This document shows, one piece after another, positions 33,136 through 44,310 of a DNA stretch of 64,000 bases; the first letter of the stretch is position 1, and each line of letters begins with the position of its first letter. Source of the stretch: Siphonodentalium dalli (taxonomy: Eukaryota > Mollusca > Scaphopoda > Gadilida > Siphonodentaliidae); contig CP136064.1 in NCBI GenBank assembly GCA_032622095.1, positions 180,020,011-180,084,010 on the forward strand, given 5' to 3'. The translations under genes were made by a program, and so were the position numbers. The notes under the pieces were generated by a model, which did no database searches, was not told where the DNA came from, and worked only from the letters and a program-made list of their open reading frames with translations.

Positions 33136-35139
33136 GCCCACCAGCTAGTTTAATAAAAAAAAACAGCTTGAAGAATGTAATGTATAACACGAGAAACGGG
33201 GAAAACTTGATAGGAACTATCCAAATTTCCCACATGGGATTTGAAAGCTTGTTTACATCATATTATTATAATTTATATTTATGGCTAATAACATGATCTT
33301 GGTGGCGTTACCATTTCTGACTATGGTTTTCTTGTTTTCAATATGCCTTTGCGACTGTGATTCTGGTGCATGATTTGGGCATTCAGACTGATGTTGGATG
33401 TTGTATAGCGTTGATGTTATATTAAGTTGCACTTACTACTATCCTAGCCATCTACTAGTTTGTTCCAACCCAGAACAATCCTAGGTAGAATTCATTTCCA
33501 AATACCACGTCGTTTGCGCTTTTATCTCGAATGGTATTCAGTTGTTAGACTACAAGGATCACTACAATACATCCACTATTTTACCAAACAATTTAGCATT
33601 TGATCTTCTAAGGATTTCACTTATAATATCTAGGTCAAATTCATGCGTGTCTTAATAGAACCACATCAAACTATCAAGAACATAACTCAAGAAGATACGA
33701 TGGCGGAATCAACAACCAAATCGAACACGGAAAGTGTATAGTGAGGGAGTATAGTGTGCAATTAACTGTTGTGAAATATTGCCAATGATGAGGATAATAA
33801 TATTGAGGTGTAATAATTTTGTTTGCACATGTGTCCTGACGGGAACTAGACTAGAGAGTGAGATTTAATCATGACATGAATGAATATAGCAAGGATAATA
33901 ATTAAACGGTCATGAAAGTAGACTTCTGTCATCTGACAAAGGAATCCCCATAGAAATATGCATAATGGAACAAACTGACAATAACAGTATGTATAAGTCA
34001 AAAGGAAACGTTTAAAGATGCAAATTACCATTTCCTTGTCTTCGGGGGTAAAAAATATTTGATTCGAGTCGAAGAACCCACCCATCAAAGTTCAGAGTGA
34101 TCAGATATCGATCTTTGAAATATATTATTTTTCACCACCGATAATTTTAAGTGGCCCAGTAAACAGTCGACGAGAAGACTTGCTCTGACAAAATTGCGGA
34201 TGAAGATTGATAACTCTAAAATCAAGTGGCTTTTTTGTGTCAGATATTTGACAAACCGGCAAAATTTCGTTCAACAATATGTTGATAAATAACAGGTTTT
34301 GTGCGATTTTAAACTATCGTTGACTTTGGTTAGCATTATTTTTGGGCAATTAATCGATTCTGATAACTGAAGCGCCATTTATAAAAATGTTGTTGTTGTT
34401 GTTAGAATCTGATGATATGGGGACCCTCGAATCGGTTTGAGTACCTTTAACGCTTACATAAATTTCAAATGATGCGGAAAATATAAAAATCCATTGGAAG
34501 GATAATTGAATGGCAAAGAGCTAAAGACACTAAATAAAAGTCCTCAAAAATCTATAAACGTCGAATTGTATATTTCGAATCATATTCCCAAGAGAAATAA
34601 AAATAAATCTATCGTTATTACTGCTTGAATAAAACACCGTTGTTTTGTCTAAAAATAATTCCTCTTGATAACAATTCCTAGCACGTAGAACATTTCCGGG
34701 GGAGGGTGGTTGTACTTGAAGTACATGGAATAAAGGCATTATATGTACCTCTGTAATGTCATCATATGAATTTTTCCTTTAAGCTGATTATAATATCAGC
34801 CAACTTGGTAACTTAATCTGGTGATGCAAAAAGTTATCTTTAACCACATGCAGATATAGAGACATCACTCTGACAGGAGTGGTGCAACAGTGTGCATGCA
34901 AGCTGCAAAACTAAATGACGAAAGAAGTTGATTGTATTTAATTTTCATAATTTATGCGCTTTTGTAAGCGTGAGTTCGAATTAAATATTTTGACTAAATT
35001 TGTGTCAAACAGGATGGGCATCTTTAATAGAAAATGAAATCCCAACCAACAAATAACGTGTAAGATTGAGTGACCCACCCCTCCCGCTGCCCACGATCCC
35101 AGTCACAACTTCATGTTTGTTTGGTGTATCACCAGTTCA
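33136..35139. other. No gene recognised
   Basis: AT-rich sequence with only short frames. No tandem array or inverted repeat stood out. Confidence 0.5.
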
Positions 35140-35405
35140 TCCGCTAGTCGAAATTACGGCGTTGTCAGTTTTGCGAGGGGAGAAAAGACCGCACAGGTTA
35201 ATTTCATCGGAAAATAACTCCACTGCACGTAGACACCAGGCACTGGAACGCAACTAACAAACTTCTCAGATATACACGAATCGGGTTGCCTCCCCTGTGC
35301 GTGGGTCACAATCCCGCGCTTATAGGGATTAGAACCAGCTTCGCCATCGCTATTGTTGACATAGTGTGCTACGTGCCTAACAATTGAGCCACCGACTACA
35401 ACATC
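35140..35405 (-). mobile_element. tRNA-headed SINE, copy 2
   Basis: Read on the minus strand from about 35405, the A-box-like TGGCTCAATTGTTAGGC and B-box-like GGTTCTAATCC are followed by the same body as copy 1 ('agaaaagaccgcacaggttaattt' on the plus strand at about 35182). Together with 6655-7010 it defines a family. A piece of this copy is duplicated at 36096-36210. Confidence 0.6.
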
Positions 35406-35886
35406 TGCATGTAATATGATAAGTTATTCCTGTGCCTGTCATATACTGCACCCCCTCGGTTGTCATTTCTAATGTATAAATTATTGCGTTGTCACATTTG
35501 TTAGATAAAAGGCGGTACATCCGGTAAACAAGGACAAGAGCAGACTAATGTGACGTCAGTCATGCGACAATAATTTGAAGCAGAGCGTAATGAATTGAGT
35601 CTTCCATTGACAGGTATGCGTGCTGGTTAATAACTCTTACAATGAGGAGACAAAGATTCACCATAAATTGCCAATAATTTGTAATTACACATTGTGATGG
35701 TTCATATTGGTCCTTGGTTGCCATATACAATTAACGACAGACCGCAATACGTATCAATTCGAAGTCGCCGTTTTACATGTTGAAGGCTCGCGTTGGTTTG
35801 AAGACTGAAAATATGCTCAGATGGATCCGATCCGGGGATCAAAATAGTTCGAGCTATTGATAACCAGTGACGTTAAGGATGCTCCA

Positions 35887-36416
35887 GTGTGCAATCGGGC
35901 TGCAACCATGGTAGTCATACATGTATTGTAGGGGCCGATTCCGCAATGCCCAAAGCGGTAAAATATATAACCCACCCAACATCGTAGACGCATAAAGGAA
36001 ATGTACAAGACTATCAAAATTAATGAACTTATAGCTGCATGCTATAGCACACATATTAGCACACACATATACATATTTATACATATTTGTCCCGATTAAC
36101 AAACTTCTCAGATATACACGAATCGGGTTGCATCCCCTGTGCGTGGGTCACAATCCCGCGCTTATAGGGATTAGAACCAGCTTCGCCATCGCTATTGTTG
36201 ACATAGTGTGCAATCGGGCTGCAGCCATGGTAGTCATACATGTATTGTAGGGGCCGATTCCGCAATGCCCAAAGCGGTAAAATATATAACCCACGCAACA
36301 TCGTAGACGCATAAAGGAAATGTACAAGACTATCAAAATTAATGAACTTATAGCTGCATGCTATAGCACACATATTAGCACACACATATACATATTTATA
36401 CATATTTGTCCCGATT
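35887..36416. repeat. Chimeric tandem duplication
   Basis: Segment Q (35887-36097) is repeated almost exactly at 36206-36416. Between the two copies lies 36096-36210, a copy of part of the SINE at 35255-35369. The second join falls at a shared GTGTG. The pattern suggests a replication template switch that copied the SINE piece and then Q again. The 60-108-codon minus-strand frames here are copies of each other and have no recognisable domain. Confidence 0.85.
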
Positions 36417-37027
36417 TACTGTATTAAATGAACATATTAGAGAAATAATATGAACGAGCCATGTCCGTTTAATACTGGGACATGTGAAAGTAGTTTAGTT
36501 CCCTGTAACAATAAAAAAAATGTATAACCCACCGAACTGAGGCGGATGATTAGGGTAGGGATTTGTTTTTCCATGTTGTATTTACTGCAGTGACATGATC
36601 GAAGAATGTTTCCATGGTAACCGCGTGATCGTGCGAGCTTACCTCATTAATTCTTTTGCCGGAAGCTTACCTGTGTATTATCTATTAATCACCAGCCTTA
36701 TGACCCTGTGTAATTATGTCGCACGCGGTGACGTCCGTTTTCATGTTATCTTATGGCCAAGGTAATATGTCCCGAATACATTAAGTTGTTATCGCGCGGC
36801 GAGCATATAAATCACTAGAACTCTATCTTTTTATTTCCTTTTAGAGAGGATAAGAGAACATTTCCGGCATACGGGCCAAATAAATTCACATTGTTGAGCT
36901 GTAATCCCTTGAGGGAATAGTAACAAGACTCAGACTCAAGATTCCTTTTATTCCAGCACCTAGTATGGCCAAAGGGGCCACTCTTATCTAAACACTGCTG
37001 AAGGTTACTTTTTGTTTAGTATTCAAT
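36417..37027. other. No gene recognised
   Basis: Ordinary AT-rich sequence with no open frame worth noting and no clear repeat. Confidence 0.5.
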
Positions 37028-37575
37028 TAAATTCAATTTATTAGATACTCTCTCATCGTATAACAATACACATTGAGAATAAATGTATCAGTGCATGCTA
37101 TTCACAATGATATATATGAATATATATATGTATTCATAAGAAAGTTGGGCGTAATTTGGCAGCCATGCATGTGTATAGATTTCGTCAGGGGGTGCGGTGG
37201 AGGAGGGGGGGGGGGTAACACTTTGTTAAGCCTCAGGAGTGGTTTATCTCGCGCTGGGCCTTTTTGATAAGTATTGATAGTTTTTTCATAGCTTTCCTAC
37301 CGCTTGAGTTAAATAGTTCATGAAGTTTTATTACGTTAGGTCGACTGTAGTAGTACGGTTTGATATATTTCAATCTCAGATCTCTTAACTGCGGGCATAT
37401 AAGAATGGTGTGGTATACATGTACGTCTCCTAGCGCTTCCATACATAATGTGCATTTCCTATCTGAATACAGATGTTTTGGTAATGTGCTGAGGGGTACA
37501 TATTTGTGCTATCGATGCTGGCAGTGCATTAGTTGCGTCAACTGTATACTGAAAATATGGTGCCATCAGCAATTT
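37028..37575 (-). pseudogene. 3' tail of a LINE
   Basis: The minus-strand frame reads KYVPLSTLPKHLYSDRKCTL then CMEALGDVHVYHTILIC, a C-x2-C...H...C knuckle as in LINE ORF2 C-termini, and stops at 37233. A G run (C run on the minus strand, 37204-37215) and an AT-rich 3' UTR follow. The 3' UTR phrase 'acaatacacattgagaa' resembles the tail of the LINE at 25.7 kb, so the two may be one family. RT and everything upstream are missing. Confidence 0.7.
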
Positions 37576-37878
37576 GTTCTCAGTTAATTCTAATTTTCAT
37601 TGGAACGTAAACAATTATTTTAGCAGAATTCGCGACAGATGCAAAAACTAAACAACGTCATTTCGAACGACATTTCAAAACTATTCAGTACTTTTTAGGT
37701 GAGAGTGACCTCTTCACCCCTAGTATAGGTCTGATTACCTGTCATATATTTTTAATATCTGAACCGCGAAATTCCAAGTGATTAGTGTCGTTTGTGGAAG
37801 TCACGGAATATGGTTTGTTTTGCATGATAGCTTTAGAATGGTTCTCCTGTGAGGAAGCAGAATAAACCCGTAAATATA
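37576..37878. other. No gene recognised
   Basis: Short stretch between the LINE tail and the left end of hAT-like element 3. Nothing is seen in it apart from TAAATATA (37871-37878), the possible target duplication. Confidence 0.4.
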
Positions 37879-38681
37879 CAGGGGGGGGGGCAGTACAAAA
37901 TTAGCAGGAAGGTATGCCGTTTTTTGGCATCTGGCATTTTCGGGGACCCACCACCCCCAAACCTGCAAATAAATTGGTATAAAATCGCATAAAACTCAAC
38001 TAATATCACTCATGTGACTGGGATTTATCTCAGTTAATTCAAATAACAGTTTAACCTGTTTCAGAAGCTGTTTTAATTGAAAAAAAAAGTTTTATAAATT
38101 GCTGATCATCTGTAAACCTAGGTAATTGTTCAGAATACACATAATTTCATTCTGATTAGTCTGTCAACCAGCCCATTGTCTAACATATTCCATACCACTT
38201 ATATTAGTCTACTGGTACAACTTACTTCTATTATACTAAACTAGCTGAAACAGGCTCCCTTTGGGAGCCTATATTCAGCATCTGAGATACATGTGGCCCC
38301 CTTTGTGGGACTTCGCAAACATTTTGATCTGAGACAGAGCCTTCATTTAGCGCCGGCCCCTTTGTGCGCTTCAAGCACATTTGGTCATTGAAACATTTTG
38401 ATATATATATATTGTTTTAATTAATTTTTTTAAAGATTGAATTCCTTGCTCAATTTAACAAAACCTATTTTTTTTTTTTAAATTAAATTTTTTGAAAAAC
38501 TAACACCATTAGAACATCCACCAGGGTACCCAGAGTCACCACACCGAATTTGGTTGAACTCTCAGGGGTCTGAGAGAAAAACCCGGACAGATCTTACTCG
38601 TTTATATATATATATATATATTTGGAAAGTGTGGAGAGCACTGGCGCAGGTCGTATCCGATTTCTTATGTAATTATTTCTA

Positions 38682-38835
38682 TGGAACTAGCTAAATTTTG
38701 TTAGGTTGTGTCGGAAATTGACAAGAAATTGCGTTTGAGCATTGTTGCCATATGCTATGATAGATGGAACAAGCTAAATTTTGTTACGTTGTGTCGGAAA
38801 TTGACATAAAATATTGTGTTGAGCACAAACAAAGG
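38682..38835. repeat. Tandem duplication, about 80-bp unit
   Basis: The phrases 'gctaaattttgttaggttgt' and 'gtcggaaattgaca' recur about 80 bases apart with few changes. A (TA)n run lies just upstream (38604-38621). Not coding. Confidence 0.7.
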
Positions 38836-38880
38836 ATAGTGATGTTGAAATTTCTAAAAGCTAATTAAACTGCATGTAAA

Positions 38881-39303
38881 TCAAGGTCTGAGTCTAGATC
38901 GAACGAGCATATCGCGCAAACTGGGATTTTTCTTGTAGGCAATACTCACCCGTTTGTCGAGAGGCTCGGTCAATTTAGTGTTTAATAATGCAAAGTTTTT
39001 TCTGAAAATATTTGCGATTTCAACATTTCTACGATTGTAGATTAGAGGAAACCACAAGAAATTTCGAGAAACACTCTTGTAGTCAATGTTAAGTCCGTAC
39101 GGAAGATATGTTTTAAGTACGCGTTCTAGGCGTATTGAATTTGTTTGGCCTTCGTCGGCTAGAATTGGTGTCTGTTCTATTGGTTGAAAGCTGAAATGGG
39201 ATTTAATGTCATGATTAGATGAGTTGAAATGATCGGAAATTTGCATGTAGAGTTTTTTGCGAATACTGGAAAGATGATTAGACATTCTGGCCGGATTCGT
39301 CAT
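38881..39303 (-). pseudogene. GIY-YIG-like nuclease C-terminus (Penelope-type retroelement?)
   Basis: 140 residues from a fragmentary start: RMSNHLSSIRKKLYMQISDH then FNSSNHDIKSHFSFQPIE, followed by RLERVLKTYLPYGLN. This is the end of a GIY-YIG-type domain as found in Penelope-like and related retroelement proteins. The rest contains IAYKKNPSLRDMLVRSRL, a phrase also seen in such proteins. The catalytic GIY and YIG strands and any RT are missing upstream, where a GGTTTAAACC-rich stretch takes their place. The family assignment is from memory of similar proteins. Confidence 0.5.
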
Positions 39304-39440
39304 CTCAGGTTTAAACCTGGTCTACGTAAACCTCTAGGTTTAAACCGCCGTGAGTCAACAAAATCCGAGGTTTAAACCTGAGACCGCAGGTCTAAGTGAC
39401 GCATTCGTCATCTCTGGTTTAAACCTGGTCCAGCCAGACC
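39296..39440. repeat. Cluster of GGTTTAAACC palindromes
   Basis: Four copies of (G)GTTTAAAC(C) occur within 145 bp. TTCGTCATCTC(A/T)GGTTTAAA is repeated about 108 bp apart at both ends of the cluster. It separates the GIY-YIG-like and SGNH-like remnants and may be a small inserted element flanked by its own repeats. Confidence 0.7.
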
Positions 39441-39501
39441 AGTGGTTTAGCAGTAGTGTAGTTTAGCTTGGCTGTTAATGGCACCAAGAACTTCCTGGTC
39501 C

Positions 39502-40814
39502 CTAGAATTTAAGACTAGAAGAGATATTTATTTCCTGAATACGAAGTGTAGCATTAGGAAAAAGTTTGTGGAAATTACAAACCATGTTGGTTAACCTGTT
39601 CTTAGCTGTGGAGCCTGCTGTTTTGCTTTTGTCGTTGTCTGTCTTCCAGTCCTCTCTGTTGTTGATGCCAATGCTGATGATGACGTGTCGAGGTGTCTTT
39701 TCTGGCTTCGACTTCAGTTTGTGGGCGATGTTGCCGAAATGACCTAAATTGCCACCTGGGTGAGAAGCAATACAAACATTTTTGGGAGGATCGACATCGA
39801 TCCGGGACAAAATAGAAGAGCCTAAAATAACAACAGTGTTTTTGATCTGTTTAGGGAAGGGCCAATCCTTCTTAGGGCCAGGTTGACTAAATTTATGAAA
39901 TTTGGATACCTTAGGTGACGTTGACAATACCTCGGCATACGATGGTGATGATGTTGAAATCGTTGGCGAGGTCACCGAAGCAATGGAACCAACAGGCGAA
40001 GGAGTACTGGAAGAGATGTGCTTTGGTGGTGTTGTTCTCTTGGCTGGTGAATTTTGAAGTGTTGTGTTCGTTGGAATGGATATGCGCGACGTCCGTGGTT
40101 TTGGTGCAGGTCGCTGTGGTGTGGCTTTGGTGTGGATTTCACAGACGACGACGTTGTCTGATCCCTGGCTGGACTGTCCTGAAATTGAAGCTGGCGAGCG
40201 ATTAGTGGGGGAGGGGAGGGTGACTGATGACGTTTCGTATGAGTTTGGACGCCAACTCGTGTACCTATCGAGGACTGAAGCTTACCACTGATGTTCAAGA
40301 ACTTTGATTTTGTTTCATTAGTTAATTTGGTGCCAAAATTCTTCAGTCTCCGTTTTAAAGCCGTGTCTCGTGCTCGGTCGAAGTCAAGGGTTTTAGAAGA
40401 AAGAGCCGAAAGAACCTTGACTTCAATTTCTGATTCCGTTTTCCGATAATATTTGACCAAAGTTTTTATGGAGTTTAAACCCCACTCAAAAGCGTCCGCT
40501 TTAAGCGAATTGAAGACATCCTCACAGGGGAGGACTGGTCGGAATGTCTTCTTTCGCCCTGACTCTACGATGGCCGAGAAGCCTTTCGGAAGGATCTTCT
40601 TCTCCAAACGGTCCTGTAGGAAGTTAATATGATGCCAAAGCTGTAGGATCTTGTACAGCAACTTTACAAGATTTGAATGGTCTAAATAAGCCTGGTCTTT
40701 TTGCCGCTCTGGGCGGTTAGTTTTTCCACGTTTAAGTTGTTTTGGTTGAGTCATTTTAATCCATGACTTGAATTTTGGCTGTGGATAAAGGTAATGATTA
40801 ATAACATAATACAC
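39502..40814 (-). pseudogene. Retroelement ORF1-like protein with SGNH-hydrolase-like domain
   Basis: Two frames overlap and together read as one broken protein. The first (40814-39972) has a helical N-terminus (DHSNLVKLLYKILQLWHHIN, LQDRLEKKILPKGF), then a Pro/Ser/His-rich linker. The frame then shifts near 40130 and continues as a Ser/Thr-rich linker into VVILGSSILSRIDV, then HPGGNLGHFGNIAHKL and HVIISIGINNRED (39975-39502). The GSS block and the GIN block fit blocks I and III of the SGNH/GDSL hydrolase fold; esterase-like domains occur in ORF1 of several retroelements. The second frame's apparent start is a GTG, and the frame remains open upstream, which supports a frameshift rather than two genes. 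The C-terminal end is missing. Confidence 0.6.
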
Positions 40815-41017
40815 AAAGAACGGAACGCGAAGATATAAAATAAAAAAATACTTAGGAGCGCACTGTCAAGTTGTCTCAACGTTCCGGTAGAATTACCTTC
40901 TTCAGGAAGCAAGCTAGGTTCGAATATTTAGGTTTTTCCGTAGATCTTATATACCCGTGTGAGATACGCTCACATTGTGCTCCAGGGTTTTGAGAGACGT
41001 GTCAACAGCTATGTTCC

Positions 41018-41023
<6 letters not shown>

Positions 41024-41072
<49 letters not shown>
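41024..41072. repeat. (TA)n microsatellite
   Basis: About 24 TA dinucleotides after a short TG run. The overlapping frames with (YI)n repeats on both strands are shadows. Confidence 0.95.
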
Positions 41073-41074
<2 letters not shown>

Positions 41075-41680
41075 CAAGCAGTCACAGCACTATACCAGAC
41101 TTGGATACGTTCGGTCTTGTGATAGATCATCTGATGATATGCAAATAATACACTGATTGGCTTGATGCACTGGTGACAGATATTTTCTACCCATTGATAG
41201 TCACATTGATGTTTGAGACAGTTGCTCGCTCTTTTGTCATGCACACAATGATCTAGGCATTAGTTAGATCAGGACAAGTTTACTTATATATGCAAACTTA
41301 GGTCAATGTACAGGATACACACAATTCCATTATTTATAACCATTTCCCGATTAGTCTGTCAACCACCAGCCCATTATCTAGCATTATGCCTTAACACTTT
41401 TGTTAGTCTACTGGAGCAACCTCTGTTATAATAAATGACAAACAGTCACTATGCCAGACTTTGATATTTTAGGTGTTGTGAGAGTAACAGATCGTATGAG
41501 TTGATAGACATGTAAATATTTCACTGATCGGCTTGATGCACTGATGAACAGTGTGATGACAGTTATATTCTAGCCATTGATAGTCACATTAATGTTGGAG
41601 ACAGTTGCTCGCTCTTTTTCCATGCACACAATGATCTTGGCTTTAGTTACATCAAGACAAGTTTATTTATTTCAGTTTTC
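41073..41680. repeat. Tandem duplication, about 363-bp unit
   Basis: Unit 1 starts at 'gacaagcagtcacagcacta' and unit 2 at 'gacaaacagtcactatgcca' (41436). Both contain 'gatagtcacatt', 'gagacagttgctcgctcttt', and 'atgcacacaatgatct'. The end of unit 1 also matches 38112-38240, so the unit is part of the body of hAT-like element 3. Confidence 0.8.
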
Positions 41681-41996
41681 ATTTCTCGAATCTACTTTCC
41701 GAAGGGTGTCGGGAAGGATTTTTTTTCAACCCACTGCCCCATATGCAACATGCCATATAACTCTTGAAATATCATCTCTACTAAGGCCCATATGAGGTCC
41801 CAGTAACATAAATATGGTGTTTTTGCAGTTATAAATCCTTATAATATGTTTTAAACTGTTACAAATGTCATATAAGGGCACAAAAGGTCTTTAGTAAAAA
41901 AAAATTGCATAAGGGTGTAAAATACGTGTTTTTTCCGCCCTCGGGCCACCCACCACCCCGGCATACCTTCCTGCAAATTTTTTACTACCCCCCTTG

Positions 41997-43129
41997 TATA
42001 TATATATAATAATTCAACTTTTGAAATGCAGCTCTACATGAGATCAGCTAACATTCCATCAAACGGTTACTGATTTAGAACATGATGAACTTGGCCATAT
42101 GCATTTTCACATCAGCGGCATTTATAGGTCGTTATGAGTAACACCAGTCGGAGATGGTTCAGTCCCATTAGTGTGGCGTTAAATGATGTGTAGACCACGC
42201 AAGCCCACTGCTTACAGTTTGAGCACCCGACCCACAACCAATATTTACAGACAAAACAATGACAATCATAGTCTAAATAATACCTTTTTGGTGATTGTTT
42301 CTTCGGATAGGAATTTCTCCCTTTTCTCCGAATTGACCATTTATGATGCCTTTTATTTGGATGTACCGACGTATCACTGGTCGCCGTGAAATGTAAAATA
42401 AAGATACAGAGAATAAAAAGTTACATAGTATATATAGAGGATCTCTAATCACAATTATATACGAAATTTATAAACGAGTGCATTTTCGGTTCGAGTCCAG
42501 CTTTAGCGAGGCTCGAATCGAATTTAGTGGACGAGGTTAGTACATTTCGTATAGAATTGGCGAGTCAAACACAAACATACAGACAAAAAAGAGACGCTTC
42601 AACTCAAACACACACCATGTTCTTAAAAGACAGAGAAAAACAGTATATAATACACCCAAAATAGATTATCCAGAATGTTGGATCAGGCATTGCCATCAAT
42701 GTGATCAGTTTCCAGACAAACGTGACTCCAGTGGGGAAACTAAGCTGAAGACGACTCGTATATAAAACAAGATTCTCCCCCATCATCCTCCGCCAGAGAT
42801 GCATTTTCTTGTCACATCCATGACAATGCGACTGCTTTTCGAAATTTGCCCAGTATAGGTTAACATTGTTTATCAGTATATATATATATATAGGCCGATA
42901 AAATGTGTCACCAATAAATAATGTCACATAGTTGGATTACTTGCGTTACCATTTTCCACACATTCCATAGACGATAGAGTGAACTTCTTGGAAATTTCCA
43001 CTTCATCATTTGTATATATTGCAATTTTTTGTGGAACAAGACCTTGAAAAGTGTTTGTTTTTGTTTAAAGATCTAGATTTTCAAGGTCTTCCTTATTCGT
43101 ATTTATATTCGCGCAGTGCTATGTTTCGC
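41997..43129. other. No gene recognised
   Basis: Short frames only. 'cctatatatatatata' near 42880 is a small microsatellite. Nothing with a domain. Confidence 0.45.
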
Positions 43130-43175
43130 TCAGTTTTGAATTCGCGCACCTATAGTTGCGCGAATTCAAAACTGA
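43130..43175. repeat. Perfect hairpin, 19-bp arms
   Basis: TCAGTTTTGAATTCGCGCA and its exact reverse complement are separated by 8 bases. A short CAGTTTT phrase with 'cgctcagttttaaagatacg' appears again near 43780, so the sequence may belong to a small repeat. Confidence 0.9.
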
Positions 43176-43789
43176 CAAAAATATGTTCGTAACATGCTTG
43201 GATTATTTTGATGACAGTTTCAGATCTTAATCGTTAATGAAGATACGTGTGCGTATTAAACACCATCACAACGGCTTTACATCGTGTATAACTTAACATA
43301 CCTGCATCATCAATGTGTTGTGAAGACGGATGTTTGTACGGATCAAATAATTATTCTGATATTGAAATAGTTATAAACATAATTGAAATGAACTCGAAAG
43401 AAGTAAAACCACAACCGCGTATAGAAAACTTACATCAGAAAAATTAAAACATGGCTGTGGGTTGCGTTGACACATCCAGACTTGTTTGGTCACGGTGTCA
43501 CTCCATCGTTGTGAATAGGGGACGTGCTTTCGTATATCTTCAGTCTGCAATATGTGTATTTCTTACAAGTATTTGAACATCAATGATGTTACCATGATTT
43601 GTTGCTATATAATTAAACATATCAGTGATGGTTTTGTTGTTGCAATTGGTTGCACGGATGTAAATTATAGCCTGTAATATTCGTCCAACCTTCCGTGATG
43701 TATATATGTAACTCATCAACATATAGCCCTCTTGTTTCCATGTGGTATGATATAAACTCAGGAGTCGTACTATTTTTCGCTCAGTTTTA
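43176..43789. other. No gene recognised
   Basis: The minus-strand frames at 43540-44015 run into the dispersed repeat and match the shadow frames at 17676-17948, so they are repeat translations, not genes. Confidence 0.45.
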
Positions 43790-44310
43790 AAGATACGAGC
43801 GGCGTTGGCGGTGGTTATGCTGTTAAAATATTCAGCTCCGTCAAAAACCGCCATAAACAGAAAGAATAGTGAAATATAGAGACTTTGTTCTTATACCAAT
43901 CAGAAATGTGGCATAAACAGTATGTTATTGTCAAATGTTTTTCCTTTGTTATGTAAACAAAAGCAAAAAACGTTACAGAACATGGCTTTTGTTTAGATCC
44001 GGATATGGTAAACATAAAGAGCGTTCTTTGTTACTGTTTTCCTGATATGGAAATAATAAAGAGCGTTTATATCATTTGTGTGTGATTAACCAATATAATT
44101 GCGCTGCGTTATGTAAACAGAAGCAAAACTTCTGTAACACGAGCAGGTTCTTGTTTACGTACACCATCGTACGTCTTGAGGACAATATACTATTTACGCG
44201 CTGATTATGTTTGGCATATGAACGAAACTATATATATTTTAATATTCCTTCCGTTGATAGCGACTTGAACAAATGTGAATATTTCTGCAACGAACGCCGC
44301 CCGTGCCTTT
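43790..44310. repeat. Dispersed repeat, copy 2 (pair with 17770-18310)
   Basis: Collinear with the copy at 17.8 kb, with the same orientation and the same shared phrases. The pair is clearly old because small indels are frequent. Confidence 0.7.

Larger units (their letters stand above)
37879..41996. mobile_element. Poly-G-tipped hAT-like element 3 (about 4.1 kb) with nested retroelement
   Basis: The left end is CAG then G(10) then CAGTACAAAATTAGCAGGAA and GGTATGCCG. The right end, read in reverse, is CAAGGGGGG then TAGTAAAAAATTTGCAGGAA and GGTATGCCG: terminal repeats of about 40 bp. The flanks are TAAATATA and TATATATA (7 of 8), but the right flank is a TA microsatellite, so the duplication is weak evidence. 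The interior has a direct repeat (38112-38240 with about 41288-41435), a tandem duplication (41073-41680) and a minus-strand retroelement remnant (38881-40814). No hAT transposase is recognised. Confidence 0.6.
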
